The notes: generated by a model from the sequence alone, not told the origin. A stretch of DNA of 5,062 bases from JBAYVY01 sp041674345 (GCA_041674345.1 JBAYVY010000271.1:1-5062), one strand, 5' to 3'. Counted from the stretch's first letter, positions 1-5,048 are shown. Translations and numbers: made by a program.

Positions 1-106
1 GAGAAATCGAAATCAATGTCAACACATTTTTCCCGCGCCGTTGAAAATCGTTATCGACCATTCGTGCGTGGTTGCTTGAGCGAAACCGGCCGTCGGCGAT
101 TCGTTG

Positions 107-233
107 AATGACGAATGACGAAATCCGAATGACGAATCAAGCTCGAAATTCAAAGTCCGAAACAAGGCGGCGAGCCGTTTTGAATTTCGGACTTCGGATT
201 TGATTCGTCATTCGGATTTCGTCATTCGTCATT
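107..233. repeat. Long palindromic intergenic repeat, AATGACG family, copy 1
   Basis: Two outer arms of 34 bases (107-140 and 200-233) are perfect reverse complements. Each arm carries three AATGACG heptamers at offsets 0, 7 and 21 (107, 114 and 128 in the left arm; the complement CGTCATT at 206, 220 and 227 in the right arm). An inner pair, around AAAGTCCGAAA at 152-162 and TTTCGGACTT at 185-194, is also complementary, so the element could fold into a long cruciform or hairpin. It encodes nothing recognisable and ends about 20 bases before the gpmI promoter. A second copy lies at 3814-3951. It is probably a dispersed intergenic repeat family; mobility or protein binding is inference. Confidence 0.85.
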
Positions 234-253
234 TCCACCCGACCCGTTCCGTG

Positions 254-282
254 TTGTACGTCGGCGAGAAAACCCCTACAAT
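254..282 (+). promoter_or_regulatory. Candidate sigma-70-type promoter of gpmI
   Basis: The -35 hexamer TTGTAC (254-259) is followed, after exactly 17 bases, by the -10 hexamer TACAAT (277-282). The -10 matches five of six consensus positions and the -35 three of six. Transcription would start near 289, giving a leader of about 32 bases before the gpmI ATG. No strong Shine-Dalgarno precedes that ATG; only a weak purine stretch, GCGAGAA, is visible. Confidence 0.5.
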
Positions 283-321
283 TCCCGCTTCAAACCCACC
301 CTCCGATTTGCGAGAACCCAT

Positions 322-1941
322 ATGACAAAGCCGCTTCACACACCCATGGTCGTCATCGTCCGCGATGGTTGGGGAACCAACCCGCATCCCGAACACGACA
401 AGTTCAACGCCGTGAAACTCGCCGCCACGCCCCGTTGCGACGCGCTGAAAAAATCCTTCCCCTGGACCCTCATCGCCACCAGCAGCGAAGACGTGGGTCT
501 GCCCGAAGGGACGATGGGCAACAGCGAGGTCGGCCACCAGAACATCGGCGCCGGACGCATCGTCGATCAGGAATCGGTGCGCATCACCAAGCAAATCCGC
601 ACCGGCGAGTTCTTCCAAAACCCCGCGCTGGTCAACGCCGTCCAACGCGCCAAGGCCAACGGCAAGACCGTTCACATCCTCGGCATCGCCTCCGACGCCG
701 GTGTGCATGGCCTGCTCAATCACCTCTACGCCTGCGTCGAACTGTGCAAAAAACAGGGCGTTTCCAGGGTCGCCCTGCACCTGCTGACCGACGGCCGCGA
801 CACCGGCCCGTACACCGGCAAGGGTTTCCTGGCCGGCATCGAAAGCAAGCTCAAAGAAATCGGCGTGGGCAAGGTCGCCAGCATCTGCGGCCGCTACTGG
901 GCGATGGACCGCGACAACCGCTGGGAGCGCGTGAAACGTGCCTACGACCTGTTCACGGGGCGCGGCGAGGAACTGCCGAACTTCAAAACCGCCGCCGAGG
1001 CGATGCAAAATTACTACGACAATCCGACCAACGACTCGCAGAACGGCGACGAGTTCGTCACGCCGCGCACCATCGGCGATGACGCCGCTTCCACCCGCAT
1101 CCGCGACGGCGACACGGTCATTTTTTACAACTATCGCGGGGATCGGCCCCGTGAGATCACGCGGGCGTTCATGCAGGACGACTTCTTCGGCAACGTCAAA
1201 CCCTCGCCGGAGTCGGGCAACAAGGGCTTCGACCGCGGGCCGAAGCTGGACCTGGCATTTGTGTGCATGACGGCTTACGAGGAAGTGTTCACGACGTTTC
1301 CAGGGTTGACGGTGGCATATGTGAAGCCGCCGAAGATGGTGAACATCGCGGGGCAATACATCGCCTCGTTGGGGTTGAAGCAGTTTCGTTGCGCGGAGAC
1401 GGAGAAGTTTCCGCACGTGACGTTTTTCTTCAATGATTACCGGGATGAGCCGTTTCCGGGGGAGGATCGCACGATCATTCCGAGCGCGAAGGTGGCGACT
1501 TACGATTTGCAGCCGGAGATGAGCGCCCCCGGCATCCGGGATGCGGTGCTGGAGGCGTTGGACAAGGATTATGCGTTGATCGTGGTGAACTTCGCCAACG
1601 GGGACATGGTGGGTCACACGGGCAAACTCGACGCGGCGATCAAGGCGATCGAGACGGTGGATGCGTGCGTCGGTGCGGTGGTGGACAAGACGCTGGCGAA
1701 GGGCGGGCAGTTGATCGTGACGGCGGACCACGGGAATGCCGAGCAGATGTTCGACCCGGAGACCAACGCTCCGCACACGGCCCACACGCTTTACACGGTG
1801 GAGTGCATTCTGGTCGATCAGCGGCTGAAAGCGGACATGAAGCTGCGTGAAGGGGGAAGGTTGGCGGACATCGTGCCGACGGCGATGAAGATGATGGGCC
1901 TGTCGCAACCGAAGGAGATGACGGGTGAGAGTTTGATGTGA
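322..1941 (+). CDS. gpmI: 2,3-bisphosphoglycerate-independent phosphoglycerate mutase
   Basis: This cytoplasmic glycolytic enzyme interconverts 3-phosphoglycerate and 2-phosphoglycerate through a phosphoserine intermediate, using a two-metal (usually Mn2+) site. The 539-residue product has the alkaline-phosphatase-superfamily hallmarks in order: DGWG with metal-ligand D15; the catalytic serine S68 in GNSEVGHQNIGAGR; SDAGVHG with H129; TDGRDT near 156-161; GRYWAMDRDNRW with R191 and R197; YNYRGDRPREITR with R272 and R275; K362; NGDMVGHTG with D428 and H432; TADHGNAE with D469 and H470; and PHTAHT near 484-489. All expected active-site positions are present, so it should be functional. It is slightly longer than the usual 510-520 residues. 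The ATG at 322 puts DGWG at the normal distance from the N terminus. Codon choice shifts within the gene: C-ending codons and no TTG leucine in the first 60 per cent, then G-ending codons and many TTG. The gene stands alone, with repeats on both sides. Confidence 0.97.
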   Translation: MTKPLHTPMVVIVRDGWGTNPHPEHDKFNAVKLAATPRCDALKKSFPWTLIATSSEDVGLPEGTMGNSEVGHQNIGAGRIVDQESVRITKQIRTGEFFQNPALVNAVQRAKANGKTVHILGIASDAGVHGLLNHLYACVELCKKQGVSRVALHLLTDGRDTGPYTGKGFLAGIESKLKEIGVGKVASICGRYWAMDRDNRWERVKRAYDLFTGRGEELPNFKTAAEAMQNYYDNPTNDSQNGDEFVTPRTIGDDAASTRIRDGDTVIFYNYRGDRPREITRAFMQDDFFGNVKPSPESGNKGFDRGPKLDLAFVCMTAYEEVFTTFPGLTVAYVKPPKMVNIAGQYIASLGLKQFRCAETEKFPHVTFFFNDYRDEPFPGEDRTIIPSAKVATYDLQPEMSAPGIRDAVLEALDKDYALIVVNFANGDMVGHTGKLDAAIKAIETVDACVGAVVDKTLAKGGQLIVTADHGNAEQMFDPETNAPHTAHTLYTVECILVDQRLKADMKLREGGRLADIVPTAMKMMGLSQPKEMTGESLM

Positions 1942-1950
1942 GTGGGCTGA

Positions 1951-2043
1951 CCCATCCCGGCCAAGCCGAGTACGGCATGGCCGGGCTTGGGGAGCATGAC
2001 AAAAAGCCCGACCATGGCCGTCTTCGGCCTTGGTCGGGATGGG
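1951..2043. repeat. REP/BIME-like pair of inverted hairpins, copy 1
   Basis: Two hairpins face each other 9 bases after the gpmI stop. Hairpin 1 (1956-1985) has arms CCCGGCCAAGCCG and CGGCATGGCCGGG with loop AGTA. Hairpin 2 (2007-2038) has arms CCCGACCATGGCCG and CGGCCTTGGTCGGG with loop TCTT. Each stem carries one mismatch at the ninth pair (A-A in hairpin 1, T-T in hairpin 2), as expected for one unit in opposite orientations. Both are flanked by AT on the outside and by CTT/AAG on the inside. The two halves can also pair with each other over about 40 bases. The element may protect or end the gpmI transcript. On the minus strand, hairpin 2 is followed by CTTTTT and would resemble an intrinsic terminator. 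Confidence 0.85.
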
Positions 2044-2058
2044 AACGGGTGGGTGTTT

Positions 2059-2507
2059 ATGTCGCACACTTGGCGCTGGTACCACACGCAGATTTGGCTG
2101 TACGGTCACTGGCTGCCGGGTGATGAACGAGGGTTTCGCAGTCGGAATCATCGCATCCATAGCGGCGGCGATTGATCGGGGAGAAAGTCATCCGCTGGTT
2201 TTCGCTCAAGTCGATCGCGCTGGCGGCGATCAGCGTGGGTGGGGCACATACGCATCTGCTTCGCATGTTGCCTGCCAAAGAAGAAGACGCGACCGTCGGC
2301 AAGATCAAACGCTATGTTTCATTGGAAGCGGGTCGAGCCGATGCGAGCTTGCCGTCACATCTGTTCGCGGCATATGGGGAGCCGCGACCCGTGAAGGATT
2401 TTGAACGTTTCCGTTCATGCCATCAATATGTGACTGTGAAACACGCCGAGGAAGGTGCGTGGGTGTGGGGCGTGATAACGGAAGAATTGGTGAGATTGTG
2501 GGGATGA
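2059..2507 (+). pseudogene. Decayed RAYT/Y1-transposase-like protein, frameshifted with probable internal deletion
   Basis: The ATG at 2059 opens a frame with MSHTWRWYHTQIWLYGHW, then LPGDERGFRSRNHRIH, which stops at TGA 2173-2175. This resembles the N terminus of planctomycete IS200/RAYT-like (Y1_Tnp) proteins. The adjacent frame, readable from 2172 to 2507, continues with family-like sequence: AISVGGAHTHLL, whose His-x-His (HTH, codons about 2247-2255) fits a HUH metal motif; VGKIKRYVS, whose Tyr (about codon 2313) is a candidate nucleophile; and HAEEGAWVWG near the C terminus. From memory of the family, about 30-45 residues are missing where the frames meet, so both a deletion and a -1 shift at about 2172 are likely. 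The C-terminal frame has only a TTG to start and no clear ribosome binding site, so it is probably not expressed. The family assignment is recollection; the frame break is seen directly. Confidence 0.65.
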
Positions 2508-2515
2508 TTCCGGCT

Positions 2516-2603
2516 TGATCCCGGCCAAGGCCTAAGAAGGCCATGACCGGGCTTGTTGTTGGTCATGAAGCCCGGCCATGCCGTCTTCGGCTTGGCCGGG
2601 ATC
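2516..2603. repeat. REP/BIME-like pair of inverted hairpins, copy 2
   Basis: Hairpin 1 (2520-2551) has arms CCCGGCCAAGGCC and GGCCATGACCGGG around TAAGAA. Hairpin 2 (2571-2600) has arms CCCGGCCATGCCG and CGGCTTGGCCGGG around TCTT. The outermost TGATCCCGGCCAAG (2516-2529) is a perfect complement of CTTGGCCGGGATCA (2591-2604), so the whole element can also fold as one long hairpin. As in copy 1, each stem has the ninth-pair mismatch (A-A or T-T) and the CTT/AAG inner flank; hairpin 1 has one further C-A mismatch. Relative to copy 1, hairpin 2 shows a G-C replacing an A-T pair and loss of one base pair on both sides, which are compensatory differences. Confidence 0.85.
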
Positions 2604-2607
2604 ACGG

Positions 2608-2637
2608 ATGACGGCGAACCACGAATCGTGTTAAACT
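2608..2637 (+). promoter_or_regulatory. Candidate promoter with embedded palindrome upstream of the 84-residue gene
   Basis: An extended -10 motif, TGT followed by TAAACT (2629-2637), has a possible -35 ATGACG (2608-2613) 18 bases upstream. The spacer contains the palindrome CACGAATCGTG (2620-2630), which would suit a repressor or activator site. The predicted start near 2644 leaves a leader of about 28 bases containing AGGAG at 2655-2659. The promoter sits a few bases after the second REP-like element. Confidence 0.4.
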
Positions 2638-2671
2638 GACCCCCAGTCCTTTGCAGGAGCATGACCGAAAC

Positions 2672-2926
2672 ATGGGCCAGACCATTGACACATTCAAGAC
2701 CGGCGAGCGCGTCCGCATCACTCAGCAGATTCCCCAGCGTGACGGCGATTGCTGGACCAGCATCCTCGAAGGCGCCGTCGTCCGGTTTGAACAGGCGAAA
2801 ACCGGCTCGTGGTATGCCCATGCCAAACACGAACGGCTGTGGCTGGACCGGCTGACGATCCGCAAGGATGATGGCGAGATCAGCGTGGCGAATCTGGATC
2901 GCTACACGCATGTCGAACGCGGTTGA
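2672..2926 (+). CDS. Conserved small protein of unknown function
   Basis: The product has 84 residues and is soluble, with no signal peptide or membrane segment. It looks beta-rich: FKTGERVRITQQ (8-19), then EGAVVRF (33-39), TGSWYAHAKHERLWLDRL (44-61) and a C-terminal IRKDDGEISVANLDRYTHVE. The GxRVRITQ opening suggests a small SH3-like or KOW-like barrel. I recall similar uncharacterised proteins in planctomycetes, but no function. ATG 2672 was chosen because AGGAG (2655-2659) lies 12 bases upstream and the residues after it begin the conserved-looking part. A TTG at 2651 is also in frame but overlaps the ribosome binding site. An ATG at 2661 opens another frame that gives a Ser/Pro/Arg-rich shadow. 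The stop lies 26 bases before the next start, so the two genes are probably co-transcribed. Confidence 0.75.
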   Translation: MGQTIDTFKTGERVRITQQIPQRDGDCWTSILEGAVVRFEQAKTGSWYAHAKHERLWLDRLTIRKDDGEISVANLDRYTHVERG

Positions 2927-2940
2927 GCAAGTCCCCTATC

Positions 2941-2946
2941 GGGAGG
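2941..2946 (+). promoter_or_regulatory. Ribosome binding site that decides a GTG start
   Basis: GGGAGG lies 6 bases before GTG 2953. A TTG at 2923, which overlaps the upstream stop by four bases, has no comparable Shine-Dalgarno, so initiation at 2953 is preferred. Confidence 0.6.
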
Positions 2947-2952
2947 CCTATC

Positions 2953-3819
2953 GTGGAACTCGGTGTCACAGGCGTCATGCTGCCGGACCTGGATTTCGCC
3001 GGGCAGATCGCGCTTTGCCGTGAACTGGGCGTGAAGTTTTACCAATACCGGCCGCGCATCATCCCCGACGATCAGCGCGGCAAGCCGTTCGACAACTGGG
3101 GCAATCACAAGTTCGATCTGACGCCCGAACGCTTTCGCAACGAGGGCAGGCAACTGACGGCCCAACTGCGCGGGGCGGGCATGGAACCGTGGGGTTCGAC
3201 GCCGAATCTGACGGTGGATATGGACGACGAGGAAATCCGCCTGCACATCGAAGGCGCGGTGGCGGCGGACCTGCGTTGCGTGCGGTGCAATCCGCCGGCG
3301 TATCCGCGACAGCCGTTCGATTACGCGGCGTTCCTCGATCACGTCGTCAGCCGATACGCATATGTGATCGACCGCATCAGTTGGCCGATGGGCATCAAGT
3401 TGTTGATCGAGACGCACGCCGGTTCGTTGGCCAGCGCGCCGGGACTGGCGTGGAACCTGGTGCATCATTTTTCCCCGAACCGCATCGGCGTGATTTTCGA
3501 CCTGCCGAACTTCGCCATCGAGGGCGGCGTGACGCCGCATCTGGCGGTGTCGGTCCTCGGCCCGTACATCGACTGTTGCCACGTCGGCGGAGCGCGCCGG
3601 GCGGATCGACCGCAACGCGATGAGTTCGGCACCCGGTTGATCGACCGCGCTTTTTGCGCCATGACCGAAAGCGACGCGCATGTGCCGGCGTACCTGAAGG
3701 CGCTGAAGGCCGTGGACCTGAATCCCCCACTGTTGATCGAAGATTATGAACCCGGCCTGTCGGGAACGGATCGCTTGCGCCGCGGCGTGAAGTATTTGCG
3801 ACAAGTCATGGGGAAATGA
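2953..3819 (+). CDS. Sugar phosphate isomerase/epimerase-like TIM-barrel protein
   Basis: The 288-residue protein belongs to the xylose-isomerase-like / AP-endonuclease-2 TIM-barrel superfamily, whose members isomerise or epimerise sugars and related polyols or keto acids with a divalent metal. Numbered from GTG 2953, the likely metal ligands come in the usual order at the ends of barrel strands: E153 in LLIETHAG, D183 in VIFDLPNF, H210 in DCCHVGGAR and E263 in LLIEDYEPG. An early strand reads GVKFYQYRPR, and GMEPWGSTPNL and LRCVRCNPP form the next strands. Length is normal for a one-domain member. The substrate cannot be read from the sequence. The GTG start is favoured by GGGAGG; the in-frame TTG at 2923 would add 10 residues and overlap the previous stop. 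The stop TGA 3817-3819 lies within the first AATGACG of the second palindromic repeat, so that repeat supplies the end of the gene. Confidence 0.85.
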   Translation: MELGVTGVMLPDLDFAGQIALCRELGVKFYQYRPRIIPDDQRGKPFDNWGNHKFDLTPERFRNEGRQLTAQLRGAGMEPWGSTPNLTVDMDDEEIRLHIEGAVAADLRCVRCNPPAYPRQPFDYAAFLDHVVSRYAYVIDRISWPMGIKLLIETHAGSLASAPGLAWNLVHHFSPNRIGVIFDLPNFAIEGGVTPHLAVSVLGPYIDCCHVGGARRADRPQRDEFGTRLIDRAFCAMTESDAHVPAYLKALKAVDLNPPLLIEDYEPGLSGTDRLRRGVKYLRQVMGK

Positions 3820-3951
3820 CGAATGACGAAGCTCGAATGACGAATCAAGCTCCAAATCCAAAATTCCAAACCCATGAACACGCCGCGCCTGTTGTTTGAA
3901 CATTGGAATTTGGACATTCATTCGTCATTCGGATTTCGTCATTCGTCATTT
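3814..3951. repeat. Long palindromic repeat, AATGACG family, copy 2
   Basis: The arms at about 3814-3845 and 3920-3951 are reverse complements except at two positions (GCTCG against ATCCG). Each arm again has three AATGACG heptamers at offsets 0, 7 and 21 (3815, 3822, 3836; complements at 3923, 3937 and 3944), the same spacing as in copy 1. The inner part differs from copy 1 but keeps loosely complementary AAATTCCAAA and TTTGAACATTGGAATTTGG stretches. It overlaps the 3' end of the isomerase-like gene and could act as a transcript end for it. No T-run follows on the + strand beyond a short ATTT. Confidence 0.85.
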
Positions 3952-3957
3952 ACCTGC

Positions 3958-3992
3958 AAAGCCCCGCCGACAACATTAGTCGCCGACGGGGC
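3958..3992 (-). terminator. Minus-strand RNA hairpin, possible second terminator
   Basis: Read as minus-strand RNA, the arms GCCCCGUCGGCGAC and GUUGUCGGCGGGGC pair at all 14 positions, three of them G-U wobbles, around a UAAU loop; UUU follows. Read as + strand RNA, the wobbles become C-A mismatches, so the structure favours minus-strand transcripts. The U-tract is short, so efficient termination is uncertain. It lies about 100 bases beyond the stronger hairpin at 4088-4115. Confidence 0.5.
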
Positions 3993-4087
3993 GCGATCAG
4001 GCCGAAGTTTACATGCCTCATCCTTCCCGCTTCCCATCCACCTCAACGCTACGATTCAGCCCCCGTGTGACGCCAATGCCGCGCATG
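3993..4087. other. Unexplained 95-base segment in the convergent gap
   Basis: The convergent gap between genes (3820-4160) holds the AATGACG palindrome, two minus-strand hairpins, and this segment between the hairpins. I see no convincing reading frame, promoter or known RNA motif in it. Its minus strand is purine-rich (for example GGATGGGAAGCGGGAAGGATG), which differs from the surroundings. It may be plain spacer or a small transcript bounded by the distal hairpin. Confidence 0.3.
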
Positions 4088-4115
4088 AAAAACCGCCCGA
4101 CGTGCGCCGGGCGGT
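4088..4115 (-). terminator. Intrinsic terminator of the bacilliredoxin operon
   Basis: On the minus strand a perfect 8-base-pair stem (ACCGCCCG and CGGGCGGT, 4115-4108 and 4099-4092) with an 8-base loop is followed directly by a run of T (4092-4088). It lies 45 bases after the stop of the 90-residue gene, so it fits as the end of the minus-strand operon. Confidence 0.8.
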
Positions 4116-4160
4116 CGTGTTGGTGAATCTGGGTTGTAAGCTGGGTAATTTCGCGGCGGC

Positions 4161-4433
4161 TCAAAACTGATTCAGCGGTTTGATCCACGCCACTTGCGCG
4201 CATTCCAGCACCAGGTGGTCGTGCTTTTTGAACACGCCCCAGCGACCGGCTTTTTTCAGGTAATCCGCGGTATTCATGCCGCCGTCGCCGTCGTGGTGAT
4301 GATCGGCATCGTGCATCACGACGACGTGTTCGTTGACCTCATGGCAGCGCCCGACGTAAATCGTGCCGTCGCGTGTTTGCATAGCGATGGTTACGCCGTG
4401 CCATTCGCCGAGATGGTCGTGGAAGGTGCCCAT
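4161..4433 (-). CDS. Conserved small His/Asp-rich protein of unknown function
   Basis: The 90-residue product has no signal peptide or membrane segment. It begins HDHLGEWHGVTIAM (5-18), continues with IYVGRCHEVNEHVVVMHDAD (25-44), and carries a His/Asp-rich stretch around HDADHHHDGD (41-50) that could bind metal. The C-terminal half contains GRWGVFKKHDHLVLECAQVAWIKPL. Cysteines are at C30 and C78. I recall similar uncharacterised planctomycete proteins but no function. Its ATG shares one base with the bacilliredoxin stop (TGATG), so translation is very likely coupled and the two proteins may work in the same process. It ends just before a good terminator. Confidence 0.8.
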   Translation of the reverse strand: MGTFHDHLGEWHGVTIAMQTRDGTIYVGRCHEVNEHVVVMHDADHHHDGDGGMNTADYLKKAGRWGVFKKHDHLVLECAQVAWIKPLNQF

Positions 4434-4849
4434 CAGCAGATTTCGTCGAACACTTCCGTCATGTCTTTGGCGATGTCATGGGCGGAGCGGCCCTCGATCC
4501 GGTGGCGCGCGATGTAATCGACGAGTTGGCCGTCCTTCATGATGATGATCGATGGGCTGCTGGGCGGCAGTTCGGGGAACCGGCCTCGCACCGCGGCGGT
4601 CGCCTCGGTGTCCTGCCCGGCGAAAACGGTGACGACGTGATCGGGCTTCTTCGCGTGCTGGAGCGCCAGCGCCACCGCCGGTCGCGCCATGCCCGCGGCA
4701 CATCCGCACACGCTGTTGATGACGATCATCGACGCGCCGGCGGCATCGGCGAAAAATGCCCGCACATCCTCCGCCGTGCGAAGTTCCCGTACACCGATGC
4801 GGACCAAATCTTCACGCATCGGGCGAACCATCAATTCGGGATAGGGCAT
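4433..4849 (-). CDS. Bacilliredoxin, BrxA/BrxB (YphP/YqiW) family
   Basis: The 138-residue cytoplasmic thiol-disulfide protein is the normal length for the family. In Firmicutes these proteins remove bacillithiol from S-bacillithiolated targets. Family hallmarks are in order: MPYPELMVRPMREDL at the N terminus, VINSVCGCAAGMARPAV with the CGC redox motif (C48 and C50), KKPDHVVTVFAGQD (67-80), PELPPSSPSI (92-101) and RHRIEGRSAHDIA (115-127), then a terminal FDEIC with C138. Everything needed appears intact. Whether this organism makes bacillithiol cannot be judged here. AAGGAG (4862-4857) lies 7 bases before the ATG. It is the first gene of a two-gene operon and overlaps the next gene by one base. 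Confidence 0.95.
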   Translation of the reverse strand: MPYPELMVRPMREDLVRIGVRELRTAEDVRAFFADAAGASMIVINSVCGCAAGMARPAVALALQHAKKPDHVVTVFAGQDTEATAAVRGRFPELPPSSPSIIIMKDGQLVDYIARHRIEGRSAHDIAKDMTEVFDEIC

Positions 4850-4877
4850 GAGGCAGCTCCTTGTTGTGTTCGTGCTT

Positions 4878-4894
4878 GATTGAGGCGGTCAATC
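4878..4894. promoter_or_regulatory. Candidate operator palindrome near the bacilliredoxin promoter
   Basis: GATTGA and TCAATC form a perfect 6-base inverted repeat around GGCGG. It overlaps the end of the proposed -10 element and the start site, a usual place for a repressor site. A matching regulator is not visible in the window. Confidence 0.35.
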
Positions 4895-4920
4895 GTAGTC
4901 CCCCGCCCGACGCATTTCCA
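4892..4920 (-). promoter_or_regulatory. Candidate promoter of the bacilliredoxin operon
   Basis: On the minus strand TGGAAA (4920-4915) is followed, after 17 bases, by TACGAT (4897-4892); each matches four of six consensus positions. Transcription would begin near 4885, about 35 bases before the ATG. The match is modest. Confidence 0.35.
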
Positions 4921-5034
4921 CCGCGACCCCGATGCGCACCGCCGGGGGGGTGCATGACAGTTTTCGCGGGGGGATAGCCGACAAGATGTAGTGGTGGGTC
5001 GCCCCGGACGGCGATCCGACGGCAGCCAACGAGC

Positions 5035-5041
5035 AAGGAGG
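5035..5041 (+). promoter_or_regulatory. Strong ribosome binding site at the right edge
   Basis: AAGGAGG lies 7 bases before ATG 5049. It is the best Shine-Dalgarno match on the + strand of the window and supports a real gene start there. Confidence 0.65.
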
Positions 5042-5048
5042 TTCCATC

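Larger units (their letters stand above)
1951..2603 (+). mobile_element. REP-RAYT-type unit: transposase remnant between two paired-hairpin elements
   Basis: Two BIME-like elements (1951-2043 and about 2516-2603) directly bracket the RAYT-like pseudogene, leaving 15 bases before its ATG and about 8 bases after its stop. In many bacteria a REP-associated tyrosine transposase is encoded between REP palindromes of the kind it acts on, and this layout matches that. The four hairpins belong to one family: same loop, same flank, same mismatch. Because the reading frame is broken, this copy should not be active by itself. Unit boundaries are inferred from the hairpins, and no target-site duplication was identified. 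Confidence 0.6.

Noticed and set aside
17..22. A consensus TTGACA (-35) on the minus strand near the left edge
   Set aside because: The matching -10 would lie outside the window, so a promoter cannot be shown.
1..111. A frame open from the left edge to TGA 109-111, possibly the tail of an upstream gene
   Set aside because: Only 36 codons are visible, codon use is unlike the real genes here, the other frames are also briefly open, and the stop comes from the repeat. It cannot be supported.
107..233. A CRISPR array, suggested by repeated short AATGACG motifs
   Set aside because: The units are only 7 bases long and arranged as inverted arms, with no regular repeats or unique spacers of CRISPR size.
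369..1082. A 237-codon + strand frame inside gpmI
   Set aside because: It is an Arg-rich shadow of the correct frame, which carries all the catalytic motifs.
229..2160. A 643-codon open frame on the minus strand opposite gpmI
   Set aside because: It is antisense to a clearly genuine enzyme, its product is a low-complexity Arg/His/Val/Ala-rich string with no recognisable family, and it runs through the REP-like element. It is a by-product of GC-rich third positions.
2423..2911. A 162-codon minus-strand frame over the second REP-like element and the 84-residue gene
   Set aside because: Part of it is translated repeat, and the rest is antisense to a better-supported gene with a ribosome binding site.
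2902..3921. A 339-codon open frame on the minus strand opposite the isomerase-like gene
   Set aside because: It is antisense to a protein with conserved metal ligands, is Arg-rich in composition and has no family features.
3993..4087. A known structured RNA such as SRP RNA or tmRNA on the minus strand
   Set aside because: The purine-rich sequence lacks the SRP GGAAGGAAGC core context and the tmRNA ends, so no known class was recognised.
4194..4879. Plus-strand open frames across the bacilliredoxin operon
   Set aside because: They are antisense to the bacilliredoxin and its coupled partner and show no family features or ribosome binding sites.
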